DNA of 64,000 bases from Exobasidium rhododendri. Lineage: Eukaryota; Basidiomycota; Exobasidiomycetes; Exobasidiales; Exobasidiaceae. The notes beneath the pieces were generated by a model. That model saw only the letters and a list, made by a program, of their open reading frames with translations, searched no databases and was not told the DNA's origin. This document shows, one piece after another, positions 24,990 to 39,637 of this stretch (positions are counted from its first letter, which is position 1; every line of letters begins with the position of its first letter). A program made the translations under genes and the position numbers. The stretch is taken from the NCBI GenBank assembly GCA_026210745.1, contig CP110632.1, positions 3,409,001 to 3,473,000 of the forward strand, written 5' to 3'.

Positions 24990-25459
24990 CTACTCGTTGA
25001 TCATTGCTAGAATTTCGGACTCTCTAACAAGAAGATATTCCTGCAATGAAGCCGATCAGAATCAACGTCTTACATCTGCCAAGATGTGACTTAAGCGGAA
25101 CTCACTTCATCGCCGACCTTGATGCTATTGCCCCCCCATCCAGGGAGCAACACTTTACTTCCAACCTTGACAGTTGTTGGGATCACCTTTCCATCCTCCG
25201 CTCGAGCACCTGGTCCAGCTGCAATGACGCTGGCTTCTGGAAGCGGGCTACTGGTTGTGGATGATGGCAAGAAAAGACCAGACACGGTCTTCTCTTGAGG
25301 CTTGAAACGTTGGACCAAGATGCGGTCCAAGAGCGGAACGACTGACTTGATACTCTTGATGGTAGATTGCTGCAAAGGTAGAACGGAAATCGGAGATGAT
25401 GACGATGAGCTTCCAAGGCATCCAACGTCTCTATAGCACCACCCACTCACTGCGCTCAT
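24990..25459 (-). CDS. HSP10: mitochondrial 10-kDa chaperonin (Hsp10/GroES)
   Basis: Co-chaperonin that caps the Hsp60 ring in the matrix. Exons: 25459..25451, 25369..25106, 25040..24990; 107 residues, the usual length. Exon 1 encodes only Met-Ser-Ala, and the second intron separates VGDE from EYLLVRESEIL. Signature pieces: VPLLDRILVQR near the N-terminus, the mobile-loop region SGLFLPSS, VLLPGWGGNSIKVGDEEYLLVRESEILA. The start is the only ATG that splices in frame to QSTIKSIKSVVPLLDR. It is divergently paired with HSP60. Confidence 0.95.
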
Positions 25460-27733
<2,274 letters not shown>

Positions 27734-28227
27734 AAAGGGGCAATTCGACCGGCCCCCTTCAGAAAAACCTCCCAACCCTTGCGTAGCATGACCACCCTTC
27801 TTACGAGGCTGCTTCACTTCCAGGCTTTGCAGTGTAGTCGTGTGTAGATCTACCTTTCTCTCTTATCCTTTTACCATGTCTCTAATTACCATCACCACTC
27901 TCAGTCAAACTTGTTTTGGCTACCAAAATGACAATTCATAAAACAGGGGACATCAATGTGCATCAAGAGAGGAGAATTGCCTGGTTCGTGAGAGTTAGAG
28001 TCATTCAAGAGGTGCATGGTCATAATAGAGGAGAAGTATACTAGGCGCGGGGAAAGCCAAAGAAAGAGGAAGTTTTGAAGACTTAGGAGGAAGAAGTCAG
28101 ACTTCGTCTTGCTCGAAGAAAACCCACTGGTCCGTGCGAAGCGCTCTCAAGTCGTCTTCTTCTTTCGCCGCTCCCCCACACGTCGCATCAGCTTTCCTCT
28201 CCCACCTCCAAAATTCTGTCAGTCGCC
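27734..28227. other. HSP60 3' flank and CinA-like gene promoter
   Basis: Tandem genes on the plus strand are separated by 494 bp. Antisense open frames here are low-complexity or shadows. No other feature seen. Confidence 0.55.
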
Positions 28228-29006
28228 ATGTCGTATCCATCCGAGTCGCTACAGCCGCTTCTGAAGAGCATTGCTGAGCTGCTCGTTGAGAGTTCAACGA
28301 CTGTTTCCATTGCGGAGAGTACATCAGGTATGTTTCTTCCCACTAGCCGAACGACACCAGAATCGTTGAAAGCATGTCCCCTTCCTCCTCCCTCCTGCAC
28401 GCACATCGCAACGAAAGGCGGACTTGTCAGCGCTGCATTGCTGAGCGTTGAAGGTGCAGCTTCATGGTACAAAGGTGGCACAGTCCTTTATACACTGGAG
28501 GCGAGGTCAGAATTCTGCGGTTGGACAGAGGAGGACACGAAAGATTATCAGTGAGTCGAGAAAGCGAGAGGGTGATGGCTTGAATTTTTGGGGAGGGTAG
28601 CGTGCTCACTATACGCTTGCTCTCGTCAGCGGACCTACAGAGGATGTAGCTTCCAAGCTGGCGTTAGGTGTCAAGGAGCGTCTCAATAGCACCTACTGCA
28701 TCGGCGAGGCAGGAGTAGCAGGCCCCATATCTCGGGTTCGAAGTCTGCCACCGTAAGTGGGCCATTGTTCGGGGTGGACGCTCTGCTCTGTACATGACGC
28801 AATGTAGTGACCCATCTGAACATTTTCCTTCGCTGTTCAGAGGCCTGACATGTCTATCGATTGCGAGGGACGACGGACCTCCTGTCACAAAGACGATCAT
28901 GACTGGAAGCAGGGACAGGCTACTCAATATGCATGCTTTTGCACACGAGGCTCTCAAACTGTTAGAGGAAGTATTGCTCAAATCCAAGCAAGAATCAAGG
29001 TTATGA
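28228..29006 (+). CDS. CinA C-terminal domain protein (nicotinamide-nucleotide amidase-like)
   Basis: Single-domain homologue of the C-terminal domain of bacterial CinA/PncC, which deamidates nicotinamide mononucleotide. Exons: 28228..28327, 28418..28550, 28630..28752, 28808..29006; 184 residues, the normal size of a lone domain. The signature is VSIAESTSGGLVSAALLSVEGAA-type sequence across the first intron, followed by WYKGGTVLYTLEAR and EAGVAGP. In bacteria the first motif reads TAES(C/A)TGG; here it is IAESTSGG, keeping the Ser and Gly residues. The first intron is 90 nt and has no stop in frame, so retention would add 30 residues. The enzyme activity in fungi is inferred from the family. 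Confidence 0.82.
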
Positions 29007-29648
29007 CATAAGCCAGCCACACAGATGCCAATTAAGTCACACTTAGATGATTCTCTAGAGAACCTAGACCCTTTCCGTTTTTCGCAAATCTCGGTGCCCT
29101 TGCGTATGGTCATCTATCTTCAAAGGTCGCCTGGAAGGATCCGCATGATGTCTTGGTAGAAGACGTGCGCATATCTCCTTGAGTTTGTGACGTCAGATTT
29201 CAGGGAATGGAAAGAGCCGCTTTCTTCTCACATGTAATAATTATAACGAAGTATAGAAAATAATAATATGAGGAAGTTCTGCCCTATTGAAATATATAGG
29301 AGCGGGTTCAAGGACGGCGCGCCCTTCCTACGAAGTTGAAGACAAGTAGTGGAGGATTTTCACTTGAGGCGGTGAGAGGGCTCGCGTATTTGTATTGTGT
29401 ACATCAAAGTATTAGAATATTCTTTCCTGATGTCATCAGACATTTTCGAACTCAACTAATAGCGCGCGTACAGGAATAAGGCCCATAAGACGCAAGTAGA
29501 CGGAATTGAACTTCCCCTCCTCGCGCACACATATCTCCCTCCCCTTCTCATTCTAACACCACCACCTCGCCGTCTCCTTCCCATTTGCGCGAATTGAGAT
29601 CCTAAAGAACACTCTTCCAGACCACACCCCTTTACCCAGTGCACCACT
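29007..29648. other. intergenic region, AT-rich in the middle
   Basis: 642 bp separate the CinA-like gene from SLM1. An AT-rich stretch at about 29235..29270 stands out from the surroundings. No gene found; this probably contains the CinA-like 3' flank and the SLM1 promoter. Confidence 0.5.
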
Positions 29649-31397
29649 ATGTCACAGTACGACGCACATAGTATCTCGCGCGCCTCAAGCATGAGCCGCA
29701 AATCGACTGTTGCCAGCCGAAATGCGAGCTTGATCAAGAAGAACACTGGCCCACACGAATTGCGACCTTCTGATCTCCTGATTGAACGCTTCACTGGTGA
29801 GTAGTGTGAAGCCTATCATGCGCAGGAAATGGAAAGGGTGGACCGTCCGCTGACGATTCTCCTCCTCTTTTCAGGCTGGAAGCACATTACCAAGCAACTC
29901 GTTGCTTACTTCTCCGCCATCAGCGACATTGAGTACAACACTGCCCGCGAATTGACCAAGTTGGGAGGAGTTATCCAGGTTCCTTTCCGTGAGGGAAATC
30001 AATTCTTGGGTGAAGACGGTATCCAGGACGTTTTCTACGGTATCCGAGAAAAAACCCGTGTCATTGCCGACCACCACGCCAACTTGGCAAAGACGGTGGA
30101 AGGCTCCATCGTTCAACACTTGCAGAAATTGCGAGCCGAGATCAAGGCACACGTTAAGAATGTCCAACAAGACACCGGAAAGTTGGCCAACAGCGTCGCC
30201 AAAGAGCGTGAACTGTCCACCAAGATGATTTCCGACTTGGCTCGCTCCATTACTTTGCTCAAGAACACCCCCATGAGCGTCACCGCAAAGGAAGATCCCT
30301 ACTCTGCCAACATGCAGGTCTTCCGACAATTGCAACGTCAAGTGAATGAAGAAAATGCTCTCCAGAAGAGTATCATCATCATGCAACAAAACAGTGCTCA
30401 CTTTGAAGAGGGAATTGTTCGAAGCATCCAAAGTGCTTGGCAAACCTTTGACGAATGGAGCGGACGAATGTCTGCTCAAGTTCAGGACACTTGGTTAGGC
30501 TTGGGAGTTCAAATGCGAAGCTTGCAACCAAACGCAGAATGGATTGCCTTTGCTGCTCGAAGTGATCACCTCTTGGACCCAGACACGCCTCTCCGAAACC
30601 CAGAGACGATCGATTACCCTGGAAAGGATGACCCCTCCGTCATTCCCGTTCATCAGGGAATCCTCGAGCGAAAGAAGAGATTCACCAAGACCTACAAGGA
30701 AAGCTTCTACGTTCTTACCCCTGCCGGTTACCTGCACGAGCACGGCAGTTCCGACACCACTAAGCACCCGTCTCCCGAGCTCAGTCTCTTCTTGCCAGAG
30801 TGCACTTTGGGAGCTCCTTCTACACAATCTTCCAAGTCTCACAAGTTCCACGTTTCTGCCAAGACTTCAAATGTCAAGTCTTTGCCTGGATTAGGCAAGA
30901 GTGACCATGCCTACACCTTCCGAGCTCGATCTCACGAAGAGTTGATGGAGTGGTGGAACGACATCAAGCAACTCAGCCGAGTTTACTTGACATCCAGTGA
31001 GCAAATGGACCGAAGTGGACCTGTTCCTGCCGCCGTTCGAGCCGCTGGATACCGAAGTGAGGAAGAGGAAGAAGAAGATGAAGAAGATGGATCCAGCGTC
31101 GAAGAAGATGACGAAGATTACGAAGAGGCCGGTGAGACCAACGCCGTCTCTGGTTCTACCACTGGAGCTGCTCCTGCCATTACTGCTTCAGGTACGCCTG
31201 CCGCTTCTGGTGAAGAAGACGTCCCCGCCTACTCTGGTGCTGGAAAGTCTTCGGGTGTAGAGATTGGTAACAACGGATACGCCGTGGAGAAGAAAGGCGA
31301 GAGCGCTCTAGGTGCTGGTGAGCCCTCCCAAGACGCTGCTCACAAGGCTGCCGGAAAGGAAAAGGCAAGTGAGACCGATGCTACCCCCATTGCCTAG
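29649..31397 (+). CDS. SLM1/SLM2-type PtdIns(4,5)P2-binding protein (F-BAR-like plus PH)
   Basis: Plasma-membrane protein that binds PtdIns(4,5)P2; yeast Slm1/2 recruit TORC2 to its substrates Ypk1/2 and act at eisosomes. Exons 29649..29796 and 29875..31397, 556 residues. A Ser-rich N-terminus leads into a helical F-BAR-like region (about 50-280; e.g. WKHITKQLVAYFSAISDIEY, KTVEGSIVQHLQKLRAEIK), followed by the PH domain (about 305-425; VHQGILERKKRFTKTYKESFYVLTPAGYLHE ... HEELMEWWNDIKQL, positions 30649..30970). The last 130 residues are an acidic run (about 455-480) and an Ala/Ser/Gly-rich tail. Codon choice is notably uniform, suggesting high expression. Identity is strong; SLM1 versus SLM2 is not meaningful here. 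Confidence 0.93.
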
Positions 31398-31746
31398 ACG
31401 TTGTTGGATTCGCAATACCGATTTCTCGGGGATGCCACTTCGATTTCTTTCGACCTCTTGGCTAGAAAACATACCCTCAATTCTTTTCTCTCTCACACCC
31501 TGTTTACTTCTCTTCTTTCTCTGCTTCTTATGAAAATAACTTCTTAATTCCTCTTTTTTTTACTCTCTCTATCTGACATGCTCGTGCCTTGCACTTGTGA
31601 TTGAATACATAAAATGGTTGTTTACTGGAGGACTCGTGTCTTTGGGAAGGTTGTTTGTGGATACTACGCGTACAAATAATGTTGGGCAATGTACCAAATA
31701 TGGAGCATGGTGAAGTGGACGCCAGGGAGGCCTCCATCTGGCTCTT
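31398..31746. other. convergent spacer between SLM1 and TOF1 homologue
   Basis: 349 bp of pyrimidine-rich 3' flank on the SLM1 side. No gene seen. Confidence 0.55.
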
Positions 31747-34700
31747 CTACTCATCGTCGTCATCACTGATGAGCGTGCGTCTCTTGGCTGGTCTGATTGA
31801 AGGCGCCTCTTCCCCATCCCTCTGATCAATCTCTCCTATCCTTCCTTGGCCTCGTTCTTCCTCCTCTGCTTCGTCATCGCTAAAGACATAATTCCTCTTC
31901 GTTGGTCTTGGTTCCGGTCGCCTCAGCGTGAGCGTATGGTGCCTCTCATTCGTTTCCTCGTCGCCGTCTTCCTGTCTTTCGTCATCTGATCCCAGGAACA
32001 ACGCTGTTGAGCGACTCTTCCTTCGCTGTTGAGGCGTGCCCGTGTGCGAAGATGGCGGTGAAGATGGCGATGGCCGGCGTCTACTAGAAGTACTCGTGCT
32101 TGACTGATCTTCTTCTTCCTCTTCTGCTGCTGCATTCACTGCTCCTCGTGCGCCGTCTCGTGCGGCCATCAACTTGGCGATCATTTCCAGCTCTTCATCG
32201 CTGTTTTCGATAAAGTCATTCTCCACCCAAGTGTTTGGCCTGTTCTTCTCCTTCTTTCTTCCGCGTTGCTTCTTGATGACAACTTCTTCTTCATCGCCGT
32301 GTTCATTCACAATTTTTCGCTGCTTTGCAGGATACAAGGACCTCTTTCGAGTGCGCTGCACCAGGGATCCATACGTTTCACCAAATGTCTCCAAAGGTCT
32401 ACGCAGGAAGTCCTCCACGAGATCCGCCTCCTTCTGCAGGTCATTGGGCAGGGCATCGGCCGCTACTGTCCAGACCCATCGGTGGGAGTCGCCTGCCAAG
32501 ATGAAAGAAGGATCAGACATCAGTACGTGCCAAATTTACACTCCCGCTTATCATTTTCCTCCTCTACTAGGCCTCCCTACTCACTTTCGTCACTCTTGAG
32601 ACCGAGTAATCGGCACAGCAGCTTCACTTCCGGTGAGGTAGAAGCTTCCGACATGAGCTCATCGTCATCGGTGTACGACACATCAAGGTCAGCAAACCGG
32701 TTCAGGGCACCGACTGGAATCAAGTCATCGTCATCGTCATCGTCGTCGCCCGTCCTCCCTTCCGCCTGCTCCTCCCGCTCCTTTTCCTTCTCTTCTGCGA
32801 TTATGGCCTTCTTCACACGAATCGCTTCCTCCAGTCCGTTTTTGACCCACATGATCGACTTCATCTTGTCCTTTTCCAACAGCAGCCCTACCGCGATGCC
32901 CACGTCGTCCAGATGTCCCCTACTGGGACTGATTTCAATCTCCGCCGGCATTTTAAACACCTTGATCGGTCGGGGCACCGTCATACCTTGACCCCATTTC
33001 CCCTGCTCTTCTGCACTCATCTTGTTAAATTTACGCAGCACAAATTCGATTAGCCTGCAGAGATCTTTCTCGAGCTGAGGAAACGCTTCTTCTGTGCGCA
33101 AGAACGACCAAAAAAGTTGATCCGCCTGAATGTCTTGCAGCAGGAGCCTCCTCTTGTATGGGAAGAACAACCTGTAGTCTCCTGCTTTGATGGCCAATCG
33201 GTGAAACACTTGAGTGACGTTGAATATCTGCTCTTTCGCTTTGCCGTTGCCTTTCAGCTCTCTCCATTTCGACAGGTAGGTCAGGCAAGCATCGGCGAGA
33301 TGCTGAGAGCACATCTTGCCCTGGAACTTCTCAAATTCAAACCTCCTTTCCTTTTGCTCGTTGTTGACAATCTCTTTCGCCTGCATTTCGTCCTCTGCCA
33401 AGGAGTTGCCCTTCTCCATTCGTTTCTTTACTTGCTGTTTCGCCTTGACATACATGTACTCATTCTCCTTGGAGTACCGCTCCAGCATCTTTGGCATCAT
33501 GTACGCAAAGGAGACGATGGCCCGCAAGCAATCAAAGCTCTGGCTCGTGTAGCTCGAGAGGACGCCCTTCGCGGAGTCTAGTGCAGCCTGATCATAGAAG
33601 TGAATCATCTGGATTCCTTCGGCGGCTTCTCGGCTTTCTTTCTGGGGACTCTTCGACAACGCTTCGATGACCTTGAAGAGTATCGTCCACAGATCAATCG
33701 CAGCCACATACTCCAGCCACTGCTTTTTCTCAAACGAGGAGCTGCATCGGACATACGCCATTCGTAGGGCCCACGGTTCCAGCCACTGACTGATGAGCGA
33801 AAAGGGCCAGGCTTCTGTTTCTTTCATTGCTTCTCCCATCTCTTCTGCTCTTTCTCCATCGACTCCTTCGGCATGCACGCTTGACTCCACCCCTCTGTTG
33901 CTGCTCCTCAGAACGTCCTGCCGTGTTACTTGATCTTGACTGCTTTGCCGCTGCTGTAAGAAATAGTCGAGAAAGAAGCGGCCAGTCTGCATGATCCTGG
34001 TCCTGGCCACTTCTAAATCTCCCACTTTGGCCCTTTCCTTTCGGACATCTTCCAGGACCGACCTGGTCAGACTTTCAAAGCCCATCTTGAGGAACTTCTC
34101 AGTCCATGTTGAAAGTACTTGTCTGGCTTTGCTAGTCCAAGGCGCTCTCCTCAGAGCAGCCCCCTTCTCCTGCATTGCTTTGCGCCTCCGAACCACACGC
34201 ATTCCTTTCGCATCAGCTTCCTTGGTCAACTGTTCTACCGTCTTGCCCAGTGCTGCTTGTCCTGATGCCATTCTTTTGTTGCCATCCCTGTCAACAAAGG
34301 TGATCATTGTATTGAAGCGTGAGTGCCTGGTGGCGCCACGCAAATTTTGCATCTCCAAACGCTCCGCTGCTTCGATTGCTGAAAGACGAGCCAACTCTGA
34401 CTGTAGAGTGCTGAGGCCTTCATGTCGTCTTGACGTTCGCTCTTGCGCTCCCAACCCTGATTCTATCGTGTCCTTGTCAGCCAGATCGTCTGGTTTTGTT
34501 CCAATGAACATGTAATAGACACACTCCAAAACGACGACGTTCCAATCGTTAAAGTCCTTTGTGTCAGCATTACTACTGATCATCAAGACGGCGTCCAGTA
34601 TGCGAGATGAATGCAACTCTACAACCAGCTCACTCTGTAGCTTTGAGTTGGTGATGTCTTCAAGGTTGCTGAGAGAGGTGGCCATCGGATCATTTATCGC

Positions 34701-35527
34701 GAGAAGATTTCGAAAGAGGTGTAGACACATGCTTATTGTCCCGATGTCTCTGCCGCTTCGATTGTGACGTGGTTTGCTAAGAGAAGGTAGGAGGACGAGG
34801 AGCATGATGGAGCTCAAGACGCTACGTTGTGACCCCCGCGTCTCTCTCGATCGCGTTCGTAAGACGGCTGATTTGTACGAAACAAAGGCGGTCTGAAGGA
34901 TCTGATAGGTGGCCATAACGTTGCCGTCTTCATCTTCTCGCTGTAATGCGGCTTGCCTTTCTGCCACCATGTCGATGGGCCATGTGATGGTGGTGAGGAG
35001 ATCAGCTGCCGACCAAGAGACGAATCTGTAAGTTACGACGTCGAAGAATGACGCACTCAAGGGCTCTACTCACTACATGCTAGCGCAATCTTGTGCCCCT
35101 TCTCTCCCATGTTTGCCGATTTGAGTAAGAGAGGAAGCAACCCGGTCTGTAGCACATTGACTTCTGCATAAATTTTCGGGATGACTCGATGATGATCCTC
35201 TTCATCTTGACGCCATAGCTTTCGAAGATCTCGTAGACATCGTAGACAATCGTCACCAAGGATGTATTCCATTTCCACTTCATCGTTCTCCCCCATAATC
35301 TCTTCCAGTCCGCCCATCGCTGTTACAATATTCACCACTGTAGATTTGAGTTCATCATACTGCTCGTCAGTCAAAGCTTCAATCTCTTCCCCCTCCTGCT
35401 CCTCCTCTTCGCCCTCCTCTTCACTGTCAGCATCAGATCCTCCATGAGACCCTTCCGAGTATCCTCTTTCGAGCTCGTGCTGATCAATCAGCTCCAGTTC
35501 ATCCAAGTCGTCGACGTCGTTGTTCAT
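31747..35527 (-). CDS. TOF1: Timeless/Tof1/Swi1 replication fork protection protein
   Basis: Subunit of the fork protection complex (with Csm3/Swi3) that stabilises stalled replication forks and mediates checkpoint signalling. Exons: 35527..35070, 35025..32585, 32492..31747; 1214 residues. The ATG at 35527 (MNNDVDDLDELELID) is preferred over the upstream in-frame ATG at 35656. Family features are the N-terminal armadillo-like helical region (GDDCLRCLRDLRKLWRQD; TWPIDM; NDWNVVVLECVYYMFIG) and the C-terminal basic/acidic tail with several Ser-Asp-Asp-Glu motifs (e.g. FLGSDDE, FSDDEAEEE). Intron 1 needs the donor GTAGAG at 35069; the nearby GTGAGT at 35073 is better by sequence but breaks the frame. 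The long middle exon has no intron. It diverges from SMC2. Confidence 0.9.
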
Positions 35528-35778
35528 TGTGGCGCCGTGTCGTAGGAGGGTGAGCTCAAAAGACGCGAACGAAGCCCTCTCACTACCGCGTAAAATAGAC
35601 CCAAGGTTGCGGAAGAACACTTTAGGACGCGATACACGCTCCGCTCCACGTGCCATAACGCGACCCCTCCTAAAGGTGAGTCCAATTCTGTTATTTCGGT
35701 TGCGCCCCCCCCCTCTGAGCTATAGTGCAACTCTGCCCGCTCTTCAACGACACGCATACAGATTTGGTCCTTGCCAGG
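35528..35778. promoter_or_regulatory. bidirectional TOF1/SMC2 promoter with three ACGCGA motifs
   Basis: The two starts are 251 bp apart. The segment contains ACGCGA at 35563..35568, 35627..35632 and 35658..35663, and a CACGTG at 35647..35652. ACGCG is the core bound by fungal MBF-type G1/S factors; that these are functional sites is inference. A run of nine C residues lies near 35707..35715. Confidence 0.55.
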
Positions 35779-38700
35779 ATGCGCATCGAGGAGCTGATCA
35801 TCGATGGCTTCAAGAGGTGAGTGTGGGGAGTTTTAGTGATTGTGTGTTACCCGTAGGCCTACTTTACTGATGAATAGGGCCGCCCCGTACCGTCTCTGAT
35901 GATAGCTACCCTGTCCGAACGCATGTGTCTGGCTTTGATCCTAGCTTCAACGCCATTACCGGTCTCAATGGAAGTGGAAAGTCAAACATCCTCGACTCAA
36001 TCTGCTTTGTTCTGGGCATCACCAATCTTTCACAAGTCAGAGCGGCCAATCTTCTGGATCTAATCTACAAGCGCGGTGCGGCTGGAATAACAAAGGCGTC
36101 TGTCACGATCGTATTCGACAATTCTGATCGTGCAAAGTCACCGGTGTCTTTTGAGAATTACGCTCAAATCACTGTCACTCGTCAGATTGCGAAAGACGGC
36201 CAATCGAAGTACCTCATCAATGGTCACAAGGCAACTCAACAAGCTGTCCAGAACATGTTTCAGTCTGTTCAGTTGAACATAAACAATCCGAATTTCCTCA
36301 TCATGCAAGGAAAGATCACCAAGGTGTTGAACATGAAGCCAGCAGAAATCCTCAGCATGATTGAAGAGGCAGCAGGTACCAGGATGTTTGAAGATCGAAA
36401 GGAAAAGGCAATCAAGACGATGACGAAGAAAGATCAGAAGGTGAAAGAGTTTGCGTCTATTCTAGAGGAAGAGATCACTCCAAAGCTAGATAAATTGCGT
36501 GAAGAGAAGAGGTCATTTCTGGAATACCAAAGGGCAACGACTGAACTGGAGAGACTTACTCGATTAGCAAAGGCCTTTGAGTGGAAACAGATGCACGCCC
36601 GTAATGTAGAAAGAGCGGGAGTGGTAGAAGAGCAAGGTAGAAGGATAAAGGTGAAAGAGGAAGAAGAAGCCTCGCTCAAGCATCAGATCGCTGAGATAGA
36701 GAAGGAGGTGGATGGGATCGAGAAGAGAAAGGAGAGAGATACGACCAAGGGGGGCAAGTTGCAAGGCTTGGTAGAGCAAAGCAAACGGCTTGCGCACGAT
36801 GTTATCAAGGAAAAGACACTCGTCGATTTAAAAGTCGTTTCCATCGAAGAAGAGCAAGCAAAGTTTCAGTCGGATGAAGAAGCTTTACAAACATTGCATC
36901 GCCTTCGAGAAGAGAAAGTGGAAGAACTTGCAGGAATCAGCGAGTCGTTCGTCCGAGTCAAGAGCGAATTTAACTCGGCAAACGAAGCACTCAGTAGAGA
37001 GGATGAGCTTTTGCAGACGCTGCTCACCGGCATGGCGAGTAAATCAAAGGACGACAAGAATGTTCAGGGAGGGTACATGGGACAACTTGCCGATGCAAAG
37101 GCAAGGGAAGCATCAGCTGGTACACAGATAGAGCAAGCCAAATTGAAGATTGGACATCTGGAGAAGGAGCGAAAGCAAAAGGAACCACAAGCGAGGAAAG
37201 CAGAGAAGGACAGTGCAGGCCTCTTATCCGAGTTGAAGGCAGCAAAGAGTAGCGTTCTCGAATTGGAAAAGAGCATTCAGTCGACTGGTTGGGACGAAGA
37301 GAAGGAGAAAGAACTACTCCGTGACTATGCAGAAGGATCAAAGAGGATATCTGAGCTGCTAGAGAAACGTGATCAACTCAAGTCTAGACTCGCTGGTATG
37401 GACTTCTCTTACTCTGATCCTGAACCGAATTTTGATCGATCGAAAGTGAAGGGACTTGTGGCCAGTCTCGTTGAATTGGATGAAGAGAGGTCAAAGTTCT
37501 CGATTGCTCTGGAGATTTGCGCCGGGGGTAGACTGTACAACGTGGTGGTCGAAGATGAGAAGACGGGGTCCAAATTGCTCTCTCATGGTCGATTGAAGAA
37601 GCGGGTCACCTTGATACCCTTGAACAAGATCAACACGATGGTGGCAGCCGCTCACAAGATTGGAGCTGCCCAAAGGATTGCACCTGGTAAAGTAGATCTG
37701 GCCCTCTCGCTTGTTGGATATGACGAGGAGGTCTCCGCTGCGATGGAGTATGTCTTTGGCAATACACTCATCTGCGCTGATGCTGAGACTGCAAAGAGGG
37801 TGACGTTTGACAACGCCGTTCGAATGAAGAGCGTTACCCTGGAAGGGGATGTCTACGACCCGGCAGGAACACTGTCTGGAGGAAGTAAACCAAGCAGCGG
37901 CGGTCTGCTACTCAAAATGCAAGAATTGGGCACTGTAGAGAGGGAACTGGCGCAGGCAAGGAGAGTGATGGAGAGCTGCGAAGCTGCCAAGAGGAAGGCA
38001 AAAGACCAGATGGCCGCATTTGCCAAGTCGAAGCGAGAAGTAGACCTTAAGAGGCATCAAGTCACTCTCTTGGAGAGTCAAGTAGAGGGTAGCAATGCGA
38101 CGAGGATCATTAGCGAGGTCGAGCAGTGTAAGAAGTCTATTGAAGAGGTGAAACAATCTATCGAAGAAGCAAAGGAAAAGCAAAGGGAGGCAAAAGAGGA
38201 GTGCGTTCGGTTGACAAAGGAGATGGATGAATTCAACAGGAACAAGGACGGCAAGCTGGACGAGCTCAAGGCGGACATCAAGCAGCGTAAGGCAGACATT
38301 CAATTGAAGAATGCAAAGATGAAGAGTAGCCAAAATCAGGTTCGAACGCTCGAACTGGAACTAGAGGAGAATGCAAGGGAGTTGAAGAGCGCCACGTCTG
38401 GTCTGGAGGAGAGTCGGCGAGGGTTAGAGAAGAGCGAGGCAGAAGCGAAGGCGATGCAAAGTAGACTGGACCAATTGCAGCAAGGTCTAGACGATGTAGA
38501 GGCCGAATTGGTCGAAGAGAAGAAGCTTCTGACGGCGTACGATGAGGAGATTCAAAGCTTAGCCAAGGCAATGAAGCAGAAGAAGCAGGAGATTGCCGAC
38601 GTTCAATTGGCCATTAAACAGTGCAAGCACGAGATGGAAAGAGCGCAACAGGAACGCATCGGGTCGGAAAAACTAGTGACGCAACTCGAGGACCAGTTCG

Positions 38701-39637
38701 AGTGGATCACAGAGGAACAGGAATACTTTGGAAGACCGGGAACAGCGTACGACTTTGAGAAACACAACATGACCGAAGTGCGAAAGACTTGCAAGAAATT
38801 GGAAGAACAGCAAAGTGGAATGAAGCAGAAGGTAAATCCAAAGGTGCTGAACATGATCGATAGCGTCGAGAAGAAGGAGAACGACGTAAAGACGATGATG
38901 AACACTGTGTTGAAGGATAAGGGCAAGATCGTCGACACGATTGAAGAATTGGACAGATACAAGAAAGCGGCTCTTGAGACGACTTGGGAAAAGGTGAATC
39001 ATGACTTTGGAGAGATTTTTGCAGAATTGCTCCCTGGAAACTACAGCAAGCTGCAACCTCCAGAAGGCCAGGATGTAACGCAAGGTCTGGAAGTGAAAGT
39101 TCGTCTGGGCAGTGTCTGGAAGGCAAGCTTGACCGAATTGAGCGGTGGTCAGAGGTCACTCATCGCCTTGAGTTTGATCATGTCCCTCTTGCAATTCAAG
39201 CCGGCACCAATGTATATTCTGGATGAGATCGATGCTGCTTTAGATCTTTCTCATACTCAGCACATCGGTCAATTGTTCCAGTCGAGGTTCTCCGGAAGCC
39301 AGTTCATCGTCGTGTCCCTGAAGGAAGGTCTCTTTACAAACGCAAACGTCCTTTTCCGTGCAAGATTCCGAGATGGAACAAGGTGCGTCTTTCCTGCCAC
39401 AGAGAGAGGAATGAAGAGAGAGAGAGAAGAAACGGCGCCCTTCTTTACTGACTTGTATTTGATATTCATTTGCCCCTCTGCAGTATTGTCGAAAGAATCA
39501 GTCAAAGGTCCGCGGCCATTGCAGCAGCGTCAGCAGCAGCAGCGACATTGGCAGAAAAGGAGACGAACCGTCCCACTCTCGCCAGCAAAAGCAAAGGCAA
39601 GGGACGCCTGCGCATCGAATCCTCAGCGGTTGCTTAA
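35779..39637 (+). CDS. SMC2: condensin subunit SMC2
   Basis: Structural maintenance of chromosomes ATPase; with SMC4 and the non-SMC subunits it forms condensin for mitotic chromosome compaction. Exons: 35779..35816, 35906..39382, 39484..39637; 1222 residues, standard length. It opens with MRIEELIIDGFKSYPVRTHVSGFDPSFN-type sequence across intron 1, Walker A GLNGSGKS (32-39), a long coiled coil, hinge glycines (GDVYDPAGTLSGGSKPSSGG), a second coiled coil, the ABC signature LSGGQ (about 1091-1095) and Walker B YILDEIDAALD (about 1115-1125). The Ser/Gly-rich TLSGGSKPSSGG distinguishes SMC2 from SMC1, 3 and 4. The C-terminal tail is Ala-rich (RSAAIAAASAAAAT) and then basic. The first exon has only 38 nt; a second possible acceptor (35880) would break the conserved GFKSYP. 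Confidence 0.96.

Noticed and set aside
30997-31260. Second frame inside the SLM1 acidic tail
   Set aside because: Shadow of GA-rich repeats coding for acidic residues.
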